A DNA stretch of 64,000 nucleotides from Anoxybacillus amylolyticus (GCF_001634285.1 NZ_CP015438.1:1314001-1378000), one strand, 5' to 3'; counted from the first letter of the stretch, positions 1-9,345 are shown. Numbers and translations: made by a program. The notes: generated by a model from the letters alone, not told the origin.

Positions 1-1
1 G

Positions 2-325
2 ATTTTAGCCGGGATGAGTTCCATTGAAGTAGAGGCACTTACGTATATACGCGGTCGCAGTTTGCCGGAGCAGTTTATTATTATAGACGAGGCGCAAAAT
101 TTAACGAAGCATGAAGTGAAAACCATTTTAACGCGCGTTGGGGAAAAGAGCAAAATTATTTTAATGGGCGATCCAGAACAAATCGATCATCCATATTTAG
201 ATGAATACAACAACGGGTTAACGTATGTCGTTGAAACATTTAAAGACCAAAAAATTGCTGGGCATGTTCGGTTGATTAAAGGGGAGCGTTCGGGATTGGC
301 GCAGTTGGCCGCTGATTTATTGTAG
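2..325 (+). CDS. ylaK: PhoH-family ATPase YlaK, C-terminal part (gene cut by window edge)
   Basis: This is the C-terminal end of a PhoH-like P-loop ATPase; the reading frame is open from base 2, so the true start lies before the window. Visible are the Walker B-type stretch FIIIDEAQN and the following [11 protein letters not shown], both typical of the PhoH/YlaK family. The Walker A loop is not in the window. PhoH-like proteins bind ATP and some are linked to RNA helicase or nuclease activity; the role of YlaK is not settled. The identification as YlaK rather than another PhoH protein rests on the next genes, ylaL, ylaN and ftsW, which follow ylaK in B. subtilis. Confidence 0.9.
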   Translation: MLAGMSSIEVEALTYIRGRSLPEQFIIIDEAQNLTKHEVKTILTRVGEKSKIILMGDPEQIDHPYLDEYNNGLTYVVETFKDQKIAGHVRLIKGERSGLAQLAADLL

Positions 326-326
326 G

Positions 327-347
327 CTGTCCTAGTTGGACAGCCTC
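327..347. terminator. Hairpin between ylaK and ylaL
   Basis: A perfect 8-bp inverted repeat, GGCTGTCC and GGACAGCC around a 5-base loop, lies directly after the ylaK stop and before the end of convergent ylaL. The T tract is weak on both strands, so it may be a poor terminator or mainly an RNA 3'-end stabiliser. Confidence 0.55.
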
Positions 348-354
348 GTTGTCG

Positions 355-852
355 CTAGCGAACGATGAATTGCCGGACGTGTGTAATCGGTTGCTCTCGG
401 TTAGAGCCGTCGCCGAAATAAAGATGAATAGGTCCGTCTTCTTTTATCGGTTTTCCTTCTTTTGAAAAACAAAGGATGACGTCGTACGCTTTTTCAATCG
501 GGATTTCAACATCGCCGTTTTCCGTGGCGATGACGAACGTTGTTGCATCTGGAAGCACCTCAGCGTTTTGTAAAAACGGAGCAAGCCGCATGATAAACGT
601 TCCGGTAAGTAGTTTTTCTTTAGCAAACGTTTTCTCTGTTTTTAACGTTGGTGGAAAGACGGCTCCTTCTTGAATTTCGCGATCCCAATATGCAGATATT
701 TTTTGAATATCTTCCTCTTCTTTCGTTTGATCAACGGGAGTTCCAGAAAAATACGCCTCTAGCTCTACTTTCCGATCATCAAAAATCCAGACGCTAGGGT
801 CGAGCGTAATCGGAAATTTCACTTTTCCTTTAATTGGAATAATACGATCCAC
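355..852 (-). CDS. ylaL: YlaL-like conserved protein of unknown function
   Basis: A 165-residue soluble protein with no signal peptide or membrane segment, read from a GTG start preceded by a strong AGGAGGG about seven bases upstream. Composition is rich in charged residues and beta-strand-like stretches, and I recognise no catalytic motif. Position and size match YlaL of B. subtilis, which also sits next to ylaK and ylaN. It is transcribed against ylaK and divergently from ylaN, so it forms its own unit. Function is unknown; the name rests on synteny. Confidence 0.8.
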   Translation of the reverse strand: MDRIIPIKGKVKFPITLDPSVWIFDDRKVELEAYFSGTPVDQTKEEEDIQKISAYWDREIQEGAVFPPTLKTEKTFAKEKLLTGTFIMRLAPFLQNAEVLPDATTFVIATENGDVEIPIEKAYDVILCFSKEGKPIKEDGPIHLYFGDGSNREQPITHVRQFIVR

Positions 853-1035
853 TCTGTCTCCCTCCTTTCTTCCATATTTCCCTTTGTTTTAAGCAGCGAA
901 AAATGACACTATTTTTAGTATAATGATAAGTAAAGGATTTGTCATGTGAAAGCGGTGGCAATGGTTTCGTCTTGCAAAATTTCTCGATTCACGATAAGAT
1001 TTAAAGAAGGATTAGGGGAGAACGGAGGGATCAAC

Positions 1036-1323
1036 GTGACGGACGAAACGATTAATTATCGTGAAAAAGCGTACGCGCTTCTAAAAGCGGATGCGGATAA
1101 AATTGTGAAACTCATTCAAGTACAACTGGACAATTTAACGATGCCCCAGTGTCCTCTCTATGAAGAAGTGCTCGACACGCAAATGTTCGGACTATCGCGG
1201 GAAATCGACTTTGCTGTTCGCTTAGGGCTTGTCGATGACAAGGAAGGAAAAGCACTTCTTGACTCGTTAGAACGGGAGTTGTCCGTGCTTCATGAAGCTT
1301 CAACAAAAAAACGCGTACGATAA
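1036..1323 (+). CDS. ylaN: YlaN, iron-related Fur partner protein
   Basis: A small 95-residue protein whose central part ([20 protein letters not shown], then [15 protein letters not shown]) is the very conserved YlaN signature. The frame is open further upstream from 946, but the GTG at 1036 has a good site (AACGGAGGG) and gives the usual family length of about 93 residues. YlaN has been linked to iron homeostasis: in Bacillus and Staphylococcus it is reported to act on the Fur repressor or iron-sulfur supply. It forms a single-gene unit ending in a terminator, with ftsW next. Confidence 0.93.
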   Translation: MTDETINYREKAYALLKADADKIVKLIQVQLDNLTMPQCPLYEEVLDTQMFGLSREIDFAVRLGLVDDKEGKALLDSLERELSVLHEASTKKRVR

Positions 1324-1332
1324 CGATAACTA

Positions 1333-1375
1333 ACTCAAACGGTTGAAGATAGCACCAATCGTTTGAGTTTTTGTG
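1333..1375 (+). terminator. Rho-independent terminator of ylaN
   Basis: ACTCAAACG pairs with CGTTTGAGT across an 18-base loop and is followed by TTTTTGTGTTTTT. It closes the ylaN transcript and separates it from ftsW. Confidence 0.8.
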
Positions 1376-1443
1376 TTTTTAGAAGGAAAATAAAAATGGG
1401 ATGCGAAATAGTATAAGTACAACATCAGTAAGGAAGAGGGAAG

Positions 1444-2661
1444 ATGGAGAAACAACTCATTCGAAACATCATGAAATCATACGACTATCCGCTCATTATT
1501 TCTGTTTGGATGTTAGCGATTTTTGGCTTAATTATGGTGTATAGCTCCAGTATGGTGTCAGCTGTAACACGATTTGGTGTACCGAGCGATTATTTTTATG
1601 AAAAGCAAAAACTATGGCTTATCGCTTCTGTGGCGTTCTTCCTCCTTTCAGCGATAATCCCTTACAAAATATTGTTAAGAAAAAAAGTGGTAAAAGTAAT
1701 TTTTGTTATTTCTCCGTTGATGCTCATTGCTGTTGATTTCATTGGTCATACAGCTAATAACGCGACTAGCTGGTTTAGATTTGGTTTTTTTAGTGTACAG
1801 CCAGCAGAGCTTGTGAAACTCGGTTTGATTGTTTATTTAGCAGCAGCATTTGCCAATAAGCAAAGAAGAATGGAGCAATCAATAAAAGGGCAGCTATTCC
1901 CTATTTACTATACGCTAGGCATTTGTTTTTTAATAGCAATTCAGCCTGATTTCGGGACAGCGATGATTGTGTTGTTGATTGCGTCGTGCATTATTTTATC
2001 GTCGGGACTAAAGTTTCGTCTTCTTTTTAAGCAAGTATTATTTTTTGGAATAATTGCTTTAGCCTGTGCGCCGTTTACCCTTCCGTTTATTTGGGACAAA
2101 ATTTTTTCGAAAGAAAGAATTTCGCGTATTTATGGGTTTTTAGATCCATTTAAATATAGCGATGACGCAGGATTTCAACTGGTGAATTCGTATTTAGCCA
2201 TCGGTCTAGGTGGATTAAAGGGTGTTGGTCTAGGCAAAAGTATTCAAAAATACGGGTATTTGCCGGAATCACATACCGATTTTATTATGGCCATTATTGC
2301 GGAAGAGCTAGGGTTATTTGGTGTCGCATTTGTGCTATTACTGTTAGCATTTATTGTGTTACGCGGGCTTTACATTGCTCGAAAATGTGATGATGCGTTC
2401 GGCAGTTTGCTTGCGATTGGCATTTCTTCGATGATTGGCATTCACACGTTTATTAACATCGGAGGAGTGACAGGATTAATTCCAATCACAGGGGTGCCAC
2501 TTCCGCTTGTAAGTTATGGAGGGTCAGCGCTTGTGCTGTTTATGACATCGCTAGGTGTACTGGTGAATATATCGATGTTTACGAAGTATGAGGCGAAGTA
2601 TAAACACGTACATAAAGAGAAAATTATAAAAAAACAATCAGAAAAAGGTCTGACTTTTTAG
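1444..2661 (+). CDS. ftsW: FtsW, SEDS-family septal peptidoglycan polymerase
   Basis: FtsW polymerises lipid II into glycan strands at the division septum together with a class B penicillin-binding protein (here PBP2B, encoded further along). The 405-residue protein has about ten hydrophobic segments, starts with the typical KSYDYPLI followed by MVYSSSM, and carries the SEDS signature with the presumed catalytic Asp279 in the loop LPESHTDFIMA. The C-terminal tail is rich in Lys and His. It lies outside the dcw cluster between ylaN and pycA, as in B. subtilis. The paralogue SpoVE is at 44367. Start ATG has AGGAAGAGGG upstream. Confidence 0.95.
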   Translation: MEKQLIRNIMKSYDYPLIISVWMLAIFGLIMVYSSSMVSAVTRFGVPSDYFYEKQKLWLIASVAFFLLSAIIPYKILLRKKVVKVIFVISPLMLIAVDFIGHTANNATSWFRFGFFSVQPAELVKLGLIVYLAAAFANKQRRMEQSIKGQLFPIYYTLGICFLIAIQPDFGTAMIVLLIASCIILSSGLKFRLLFKQVLFFGIIALACAPFTLPFIWDKIFSKERISRIYGFLDPFKYSDDAGFQLVNSYLAIGLGGLKGVGLGKSIQKYGYLPESHTDFIMAIIAEELGLFGVAFVLLLLAFIVLRGLYIARKCDDAFGSLLAIGISSMIGIHTFINIGGVTGLIPITGVPLPLVSYGGSALVLFMTSLGVLVNISMFTKYEAKYKHVHKEKIIKKQSEKGLTF

Positions 2662-2725
2662 AAAATGTATTTACAAAAGTGACAAACCGTTATAGTTTTA
2701 TTAGAAAGGAGGAGAGGAAGAACAA

Positions 2726-5700
2726 ATGAACACGCAAAACATTCAGAAAGTATTAGTAGCAAATCGAGGCGAAATTGCCATTCGCGTTTTTCGTGCCTGC
2801 AACGAATTAGGAATTCGTACGGTTGCGATTTATTCAAAAGAAGATGCAGGTTCTTACCACCGGTACAAAGCTGATGAAGCGTATTTAGTGGGGGAAGGAA
2901 AAAAGCCGATTGAAGCGTACTTAGACATTGAAGGAATCATTGCCATTGCGAAAGCACATGATGTCGATGCGATTCATCCTGGGTACGGATTTCTTTCGGA
3001 AAATATTCAGTTTGCGAAGAGGTGTCGTGAAGAAGGGATTATTTTTATCGGACCGAACGAAGAACATTTGGAGATGTTCGGTGATAAAGTAAAAGCACGC
3101 CATCAAGCAGAACTAGCAGGAATCCCTGTCATTCCGGGGAGCGATGGACCGGTACATAGTCTAGAGGAAGTCGTTCGGTTTGGCGAAAAATACGGCTATC
3201 CAATCATTATTAAAGCAGCTTTAGGGGGCGGCGGTCGCGGCATGCGTATCGTTCGTTCGAAAGCGGAAGTAAAAGAAGCGTATGAACGTGCAAAATCAGA
3301 AGCGAAAGCCGCGTTTGGAAGCGAGGATGTGTACGTCGAAAAGTTGATTGAGCGTCCGAAACATATTGAAGTGCAAATTTTAGGCGACTACGAAGGCAAT
3401 ATTGTTCATCTGTACGACCGGGACTGTTCCGTGCAGCGCCGTCATCAAAAAGTCGTCGAGATTGCTCCAAGCGTGTCGCTTTCGGATAAGCTTCGTCATG
3501 AAATTTGTGATGCAGCTGTGAAGCTGATGAAAAACGTTGGCTATGTTAATGCAGGGACGGTTGAATTTCTCGTCTCTGGCGAGGAATTTTACTTCATCGA
3601 AGTGAACCCCCGCATCCAAGTGGAGCATACGATTACGGAAATGATTACTGGCATTGATATCGTCCAGTCACAAATTTTAATTGCTGAGGGATACGCTCTT
3701 CATAGCGAACAAGTCGGCATTCCGAAACAAGAAGAGATTCGTATTAACGGCTATGCAATCCAATCACGGGTCACAACCGAAGATCCACTAAATAATTTTA
3801 TGCCAGATACCGGAAAAATTATGGCGTATCGTTCTGGGGGCGGCTTCGGAGTGCGGTTAGATGCAGGAAATAGCTTCCAAGGAGCGGTTATTACGCCATA
3901 TTATGATTCATTGCTTGTGAAATTGTCGACATGGGCGTTGACGTTTGAACAAGCGGCGCGCAAAATGTTGCGCAACTTGCGCGAATTTCGGATTCGTGGC
4001 ATAAAAACGAACATTCCGTTTTTAGAAAACGTCGTTCAGCACCCGAAGTTTTTATCGGGAGAGTACGATACATCGTTTATTGACACAACGCCAGAATTGT
4101 TCGTGTTCCCAAGACGGAAAGACCGTGGGACGAAAATGTTAACTTATATCGGAAATGTGACGGTAAATGGTTTTCCGGGAATTGGAAAGAAGAAAAAACC
4201 CGTGTTTGAAAAGCCGCGTATTCCAAAAGTTGATCAATTGTCGCCAATCGAAAGCGGGACGAAACAGCTTTTAGACGAACGTGGGGCAGAAGGACTTGTC
4301 CGTTGGATTAAAGAGCAAAATCGAGTGCTATTGACCGACACGACGTTCCGGGATGCACACCAGTCTCTGTTGGCAACGCGCGTACGGACGACTGATTTAT
4401 TGCATATTGCTGAACCGACGGCACGGCTATTGCCGAACTTGTTCTCGCTGGAAATGTGGGGAGGAGCTACCTTCGATGTTGCGTACCGCTTTTTGAAGGA
4501 AGATCCTTGGGATCGTTTATTAAAATTACGTGAGCGCATCCCGAATGTCCTTTTCCAAATGTTGCTTCGATCGGCGAACGCCGTTGGGTACAAAAACTAT
4601 CCGGATAACGTCATTCGGGAGTTTGTGGAGAAATCGGCGCAAGCAGGTATTGACGTTTTTCGCATTTTTGACAGCTTAAACTGGGTAAAAGGAATGGGCG
4701 TCGCGATTGATGCGGTTCGGCAAACAGGAAAAATCGCCGAGGCGGCGATTTGCTATACGGGTGATATTCTAGACCCGTCCCGTCCGAAATATAACTTAGA
4801 TTATTACAAATCGTTGGCAAAAGAGTTAGAAGCAGCAGGTGCCCATATTTTAGCAATTAAAGATATGGCTGGTTTATTAAAGCCGCAAGCAGCCTATGTG
4901 CTTATTTCTGCGTTAAAAGAAACGGTGGATATTCCGATTCATCTTCATACCCATGATACGAGTGGTAACGGTATTTACATGTATGCGAAAGCAATTGAAG
5001 CAGGTGTGGATATTGTCGATGTTGCCGTTAGTTCAATGGCGGGGCTAACGTCACAGCCGAGTGCTAATACGCTTTATTATGCGCTTGAAGGAATGGAGCG
5101 TGCGCCGGAAGTTAACATTGATGGGCTTGAACAACTCGCTCGTTATTGGGAAGATGTGCGTAAATATTATCATGAATTTGAAAGCGGCATGAATGCTCCG
5201 CATACGGAAGTGTATCGCCATGAAATGCCTGGTGGACAGTATAGCAATTTGCAACAACAAGCGAAAGCAGTCGGGCTTGGCGACCGTTGGGACGAAGTAA
5301 AAGAGATGTATCGCCGCGTCAACGACATGTTCGGCGATATTGTGAAAGTGACGCCATCTTCGAAAGTAGTGGGCGATATGGCGCTTTATATGGTACAAAA
5401 TAACTTAACGGAAAACGATATTTTCGAGCGCGGGGAAACGCTTGATTTCCCTGATTCGGTTGTCGAATTGTTTGAAGGGTATTTAGGGCAAATGCCGGGC
5501 GGGTTCCCGAAAGAGTTGCAGCGCATTATTTTAAAAGGGCGCGAACCGATTACTGTCCGTCCAGGAGAATTGTTAGAGCCGGTTGATTTTGAAAAATTGA
5601 AAGGAGAATTGTTCCATAAATTAGGAAGACAAGTGACGGACTTTGATGCGCTTGCTTACGCTCTTTATCCGAAAGTATTTCTTGAATATACGGAAACTGT

Positions 5701-6169
5701 TGAAAAATTCGGCGACATTTCTGTTCTCGATACGCCAACATTCCTTTACGGGATGAGGCTTGGAGAAGAAATTGAAGTGGAAATTGAAAAAGGAAAAACG
5801 TTGATTGTTAAATTGGTTGCTATCGGTCAACCGCAAGCGGATGGAACATGCATCGTCTACTTTGAATTAAACGGTCAGCCGCGCGAAATCGTCATTCGGG
5901 ATGAAAGTATTAAAACGGCGGTTGCACAACGAATTAAAGCTGATAAAAACGACCCGAACCATATTGCGGCAACGATGCCAGGAACGGTAGTGAAAGTGCT
6001 TGTCGAACCGAACGAGAAAGTCAATAAAGGCGATCATTTAATGATTACCGAAGCGATGAAAATGGAAACAACGGTACAAGCGCCGTTTTCAGGGATTGTT
6101 AAAGATATTTATGTAAAAAACGGTGATGCCATTCAAACGGGCGACTTATTAATTGAATTAACGAAATAA
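2726..6169 (+). CDS. pycA: Pyruvate carboxylase
   Basis: Pyruvate carboxylase makes oxaloacetate from pyruvate, bicarbonate and ATP to refill the TCA cycle. At 1147 residues it has the full single-chain form: biotin carboxylase domain (about 1-460, starting VLVANRGEIAIR and with the glycine-rich ATP loop GGGGRGMR), carboxyltransferase domain (about 530-800, with TLLTDTTFRDAHQSL-type residues and the HTHDTSGNG metal-site stretch), a linker, and a C-terminal biotinyl domain with EAMKMET, where Lys1112 carries biotin. The start has AGGAGGAGAGG upstream. A weak promoter, TTTACA at 2670 and TATAGT at 2691 with a short 15-base spacer, may lie before it. A hairpin terminator and an IS follow. Confidence 0.98.
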   Translation: MNTQNIQKVLVANRGEIAIRVFRACNELGIRTVAIYSKEDAGSYHRYKADEAYLVGEGKKPIEAYLDIEGIIAIAKAHDVDAIHPGYGFLSENIQFAKRCREEGIIFIGPNEEHLEMFGDKVKARHQAELAGIPVIPGSDGPVHSLEEVVRFGEKYGYPIIIKAALGGGGRGMRIVRSKAEVKEAYERAKSEAKAAFGSEDVYVEKLIERPKHIEVQILGDYEGNIVHLYDRDCSVQRRHQKVVEIAPSVSLSDKLRHEICDAAVKLMKNVGYVNAGTVEFLVSGEEFYFIEVNPRIQVEHTITEMITGIDIVQSQILIAEGYALHSEQVGIPKQEEIRINGYAIQSRVTTEDPLNNFMPDTGKIMAYRSGGGFGVRLDAGNSFQGAVITPYYDSLLVKLSTWALTFEQAARKMLRNLREFRIRGIKTNIPFLENVVQHPKFLSGEYDTSFIDTTPELFVFPRRKDRGTKMLTYIGNVTVNGFPGIGKKKKPVFEKPRIPKVDQLSPIESGTKQLLDERGAEGLVRWIKEQNRVLLTDTTFRDAHQSLLATRVRTTDLLHIAEPTARLLPNLFSLEMWGGATFDVAYRFLKEDPWDRLLKLRERIPNVLFQMLLRSANAVGYKNYPDNVIREFVEKSAQAGIDVFRIFDSLNWVKGMGVAIDAVRQTGKIAEAAICYTGDILDPSRPKYNLDYYKSLAKELEAAGAHILAIKDMAGLLKPQAAYVLISALKETVDIPIHLHTHDTSGNGIYMYAKAIEAGVDIVDVAVSSMAGLTSQPSANTLYYALEGMERAPEVNIDGLEQLARYWEDVRKYYHEFESGMNAPHTEVYRHEMPGGQYSNLQQQAKAVGLGDRWDEVKEMYRRVNDMFGDIVKVTPSSKVVGDMALYMVQNNLTENDIFERGETLDFPDSVVELFEGYLGQMPGGFPKELQRIILKGREPITVRPGELLEPVDFEKLKGELFHKLGRQVTDFDALAYALYPKVFLEYTETVEKFGDISVLDTPTFLYGMRLGEEIEVEIEKGKTLIVKLVAIGQPQADGTCIVYFELNGQPREIVIRDESIKTAVAQRIKADKNDPNHIAATMPGTVVKVLVEPNEKVNKGDHLMITEAMKMETTVQAPFSGIVKDIYVKNGDAIQTGDLLIELTK

Positions 6170-6170
6170 A

Positions 6171-6227
6171 AGAGGCTGACCCAAAAGTCCGCTAAAAAGC
6201 GGACTTTTGGAGTCAGTTTTCTTTACT
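6171..6227 (+). terminator. Terminator of pycA
   Basis: The hairpin has a 10-bp perfect stem, AAAAGTCCGC with GCGGACTTTT, extended by CTGAC and GTCAG, and ends in TTTTCTTTACTTTT. Its outer 5' part (GGCTGACCCAAAA) reappears inverted in the terminator on the other side of the insertion sequence. Confidence 0.8.
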
Positions 6228-6246
6228 TTTACATATTTTGTTAAAT

Positions 6247-7901
6247 AAAAGGGCGATTCGCCCCCTTTTGTTTCCATTGTTTATGCCGCTAAGGACCGTT
6301 GTTTGTCCTTAGCGGCTTTCTTGAGGAGATTATGGGCAACGCAAATAAGCCCCCATTCTATGGAAATTTTTTGGAGGCCTCGGAGGACAAAGCGACGAAA
6401 TCCGCGATTTTGCTTGATTTGCCCAAACACACTCTCAATGTCGGTTTGGCGTTGGCGGTATCGTGCTTGTCCTTCTTCACTTTCCAGTCGTTCACGAGCC
6501 TTCTGTTTCTGTTCGTGATAGACGGGATTCCATTGCGTTGTACGTCCATACTTGGAAGTTGTGCAGACCGAGCGGAACGGACACCCTTCGCATTCGTGGC
6601 ATTGGTAGTGCTGGATGACCGAAGTATACCCAGATTCTGTGGTCTGCTTCGAAGTTCCTATACGGACCAGTTTTTTCCCGTTCGCACAAATCCAAACGTC
6701 CTCTTCTTTCTTGTATGTCCAATTCTGTGGATGGTGCGGGTTCTTCTTGACCTTGCGTGTGTTCTCTTTCTCATACGTGTTGTACTTGATAAACGCGGAA
6801 ATGTTTTTCTCTTCGAGTTTCACGTAATTTTCCTCGGAACCATAGACAGCGTCAGCGGTCACGCGTTTTGGTACTACCCCATATTTCTCTCGAACCGTCT
6901 CTAGGTGTGGCAGAAGACAACGAGTATCGCCGGGTCTCTGGTGAAGCGAATACCCCAGAACGAACTGATCGGAAGAACCCACTTGTACGTTATAAGCCGG
7001 CTTCAGTTGGCCGTTGCGCATGTGGTTCTCCTTCAAACGCATAAACGTCGCATCCGCATCCGTTTTGGAATAGCTGTTGCGGTCCCCGCATACTTGGAGT
7101 TGGTGTTCGTACTTTTCACTGCGAGGCAAGTAGTCTTCCTTCATCTTCTTGACGGCCTTCTTCAACGGTTGGTTGTCCGGCTCGGCCTCCAAACGTTTTT
7201 CCCACTCCTCGGTTTTCTTTCGGATTTCTTTTGAAGTAAAAGCAGGGGAAGCGTCGATTTCTTCCGCATTTTCTTCTTCCACGATCGCATCGATCTGGGC
7301 GATGAGCTGATCCACATTGGCTTGTAATTTCTCTTGGTATTTCTCGGCGGATTTCCGCCAAACGAACGTGTATCGGTTGGCATTCGCTTCAATTTTCGTC
7401 CCATCTACGAAATAGTCTTCCATGTTGACATAGCCGTCCGCGACAAGCAGGGTGATCATTTCTCGGAACAAGTCGTCAATCAGCCCTTTCATCCGTTCGG
7501 AGCGAAATCGATTGATGGAACGGAAGTCCGGCTTTTGAAACCCACTCAACCACATGAGGGGAAGATGTACTTCTAATTGTCGAGCAATTTCTCGGCCATG
7601 ATACATTTTTTGGGTGTACGCGTAGAGGATAATTTTCGTCATCATTTTTGGATGATAAGAAGAGGTACCGCCGCCTTTATAGTAAGGAAGAAACGTCTCC
7701 ATCGGGATGCGCTCGACCATCTCGTGAACCACGTGAGCCATATTATCCGGTGGAATGAGATCGGCAATATGGCTTGGCAACGTGAGGTTATCCATGGTAT
7801 ACTCTTTAAAAGAAATATGATGATGTTTCATAAAAGAATCGCTCCTTTTCCGGTGATAGTTGTTGTGGTGACTCTATTCTACCAGAAAAAAGGGCGATTC
7901 T
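6247..7901 (-). mobile_element. IS1182-family insertion sequence
   Basis: One intact element of about 1.65 kb holding a single full-length transposase. Candidate terminal inverted repeats are GATTCGCCCCCTTTT at 6255-6269 and its imperfect complement AAAAAAGGGCGATTC at 7886-7900. I cannot see a clear target-site duplication, so both boundaries are approximate by about 10-60 bases. It lies between the terminators of convergent pycA and ctaA, and both genes are complete. The left end also forms a hairpin (AAAAGGGCG, CGCCCCCTTTT) that could end the transposase transcript. Confidence 0.75.
6281..7831 (-). CDS. IS1182-family transposase (DDE type)
   Basis: A complete 516-residue transposase. The N-terminal DUF772-type helix-turn-helix region contains QLEVHLPLMWLSGFQKPDFR. 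The DDE nuclease core follows, with YFVDGTKIEANANRY (first Asp), TADAVYGSEENY (second Asp) and the conserved region TDIESVFGQIKQNRGFRR (Glu). A Cys cluster, CHECEGCPFRSVC, lies before the last motif as in many IS1182 members. AAGGAGCG lies about nine bases before the ATG. No frameshift or stop interrupts it, so it could be active. Confidence 0.93.
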   Translation of the reverse strand: MKHHHISFKEYTMDNLTLPSHIADLIPPDNMAHVVHEMVERIPMETFLPYYKGGGTSSYHPKMMTKIILYAYTQKMYHGREIARQLEVHLPLMWLSGFQKPDFRSINRFRSERMKGLIDDLFREMITLLVADGYVNMEDYFVDGTKIEANANRYTFVWRKSAEKYQEKLQANVDQLIAQIDAIVEEENAEEIDASPAFTSKEIRKKTEEWEKRLEAEPDNQPLKKAVKKMKEDYLPRSEKYEHQLQVCGDRNSYSKTDADATFMRLKENHMRNGQLKPAYNVQVGSSDQFVLGYSLHQRPGDTRCLLPHLETVREKYGVVPKRVTADAVYGSEENYVKLEEKNISAFIKYNTYEKENTRKVKKNPHHPQNWTYKKEEDVWICANGKKLVRIGTSKQTTESGYTSVIQHYQCHECEGCPFRSVCTTSKYGRTTQWNPVYHEQKQKARERLESEEGQARYRQRQTDIESVFGQIKQNRGFRRFVLRGLQKISIEWGLICVAHNLLKKAAKDKQRSLAA

Positions 7902-7913
7902 TCTATTTTGGTG

Positions 7914-7966
7914 TAAAAAAAATCGGGCTAATCCCAAAACGCATTCGCGTTTTGGGTCAGCCCCCT
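7914..7966 (-). terminator. Terminator of ctaA
   Basis: Read on the minus strand, CCCAAAACGC pairs with GCGTTTTGGG over a 4-base loop and is followed by a run of eight T. The outer part, CTGACCCAAAA, is the inverted copy of the sequence at the pycA terminator. Confidence 0.8.
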
Positions 7967-7967
7967 T

Positions 7968-8915
7968 TTATTTCGCATTTTTAGACGTATGGTTCGCGGA
8001 CGTCGACACATACTGTTCGTTTCGTTTGCTACGGATGGCAAGAAGAAGTAAGTAGCTTAGTACGCCAAATAAGCATGAAATGAAAAAGGCGTGTGCTAAT
8101 GCAATAAATAAGTTCAACTGCGTAAAAACGATTAATGCACCGGTTGTCATTTGCAGTAAAACAAGTATAAGCGAAACAATCCATCCCCAATAAATGACGC
8201 GCTGATGTTTATGGTATTTCACCGCGCGGATCGTGGCGATGAGAATCCAAACAATAATCAATCCAGCAGCTAGTCTATGCCCCATTTGTACCCATTCATG
8301 AAGCTGAACGGGGAAAGGGCGCGAACGCGAGCACAGCGGCCAGCTCGGGCATGCCAAACTTGCTTGTTTATGGCGTACAAGTGCTCCTGTATAGACGACG
8401 ACATAACAATATGCAATGATTCCATAGATGTGCTGCTTCATTTTTCCATCGAGCACTAGTGATTCTGCATCAAACTTTTTGTCAATCTCAAAAATTAATA
8501 GCGTCAATAAAAACACAGACGCAAACGAGATGAGTGAGATACCAAAATGCAAAGCAAGCACAAAATCAGATTGCCCCCAGACGACTGCTGCTGCCCCAAT
8601 CACCCCTTGAAGGACAAGAAAAACAAAAGAAACCGTGGCCAAAAATTTTGTTTCCCGAATGTGGCCGATTGCCCGCCATGACCAGACGGATAAAACAAGT
8701 ACTAAGAAGCCGGCAAGTCCGGACACTAGCCGATGGCTAAGCTCAATCACTAACTCTGGCGTAATATCGGATGGGACAAGTTCCCCGTTGCAAAGCGGCC
8801 AAGAGCGTCCGCATCCCATTCCGGAACCAGTTTTTGTGACGAGCGCACCACCGATTAGCACAAACAACATCGCAACCGTTGTCACTACCGCAAACCATTT
8901 TAACGTGCGTTGCAA
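7968..8915 (-). CDS. ctaA: Heme A synthase CtaA
   Basis: CtaA (COX15 family) oxidises heme O to heme A in the membrane, the last step in making the cofactor of cytochrome aa3/caa3 oxidases. The 315-residue protein has eight hydrophobic segments, with paired His-containing helices ([10 protein letters not shown] and [10 protein letters not shown], and single His in the other helices) that bind heme, and a Cys pair in each extracellular loop (CGRSWPLC and CPSWPLC). It starts at TTG with AGGTG about seven bases upstream. It is divergent from ctaB and shares a 430-base control region with it. The 3' end abuts a terminator and then the insertion sequence. Confidence 0.96.
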   Translation of the reverse strand: MQRTLKWFAVVTTVAMLFVLIGGALVTKTGSGMGCGRSWPLCNGELVPSDITPELVIELSHRLVSGLAGFLVLVLSVWSWRAIGHIRETKFLATVSFVFLVLQGVIGAAAVVWGQSDFVLALHFGISLISFASVFLLTLLIFEIDKKFDAESLVLDGKMKQHIYGIIAYCYVVVYTGALVRHKQASLACPSWPLCSRSRPFPVQLHEWVQMGHRLAAGLIIVWILIATIRAVKYHKHQRVIYWGWIVSLILVLLQMTTGALIVFTQLNLFIALAHAFFISCLFGVLSYLLLLAIRSKRNEQYVSTSANHTSKNAK

Positions 8916-9345
8916 AATTCTTCACCTACTTGTGTTGGAAAGTAATTATTTTGGCAATAATCTTGTAAAGTATACGTTTATCTTACACGAAACAAGCCTG
9001 TAGGGCAATTTCGACAACAAACAACATTATTTTACAACATGATAAAAGTAAAAAACAAATAAACGTTTATTATTGTGAAAAATATTGAATCTTATTCAAG
9101 AGTTTGCTAGAAATATTAATGGACAGATAAAAAAACGGATGTTTTCGCCATTTTTTTGACACAAATTGTTCAAAAAAAGTTCACATTTAGACAAAGAAAT
9201 GTGATTTAATATATAGAGAAAGGAACTTTATGACTTATATTAACCATAAAAAATGTGTTAAAATACATTAGGATCTATTTTATCGTTGTAAACGTATTCA
9301 TGTTACCTTCCGTTTCGCAAAGCAACGGAGGAAGGAGGAAGAAAA
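8916..9345. promoter_or_regulatory. Divergent ctaA/ctaB control region
   Basis: This 430-base AT-rich interval has no gene. I see a possible ctaA -10 (TATACT read on the minus strand near 8972), a perfect 14-base palindrome AATAAACGTTTATT at 9058-9071, TTGTGAAAA at 9073 that resembles a ResD box, a TTGACA at 9156, an inverted repeat TTCACAT/ATGTGAT at 9180-9205, a TATATA at 9210 and a cre-like site at 9287. In B. subtilis this region responds to ResD and CcpA; the individual sites here are inference. Confidence 0.6.
9287..9302 (+). promoter_or_regulatory. Candidate CcpA cre site upstream of ctaB
   Basis: TTGTAAACGTATTCAT fits the cre consensus WTGNAARCGNWWWCAW at every fixed position. It lies 44 bases before the ctaB start, so downstream of the likely promoter, a position suited to repression. 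CcpA repression of ctaBCDEF by glucose is known in B. subtilis. Confidence 0.6.

Noticed and set aside
4234-4593. A 119-codon minus-strand frame inside pycA
   Set aside because: Shadow of the strongly conserved carboxyltransferase domain, without start signal.
6299-6904. A 201-codon plus-strand frame inside the insertion sequence
   Set aside because: It is antisense to the transposase, has no ribosome site and its sequence is a reflection of the transposase codons.
7577-7984. A 135-codon plus-strand frame over the right end of the IS
   Set aside because: It crosses the IS end, the ctaA terminator and the end of ctaA; no start signal and no sensible composition.
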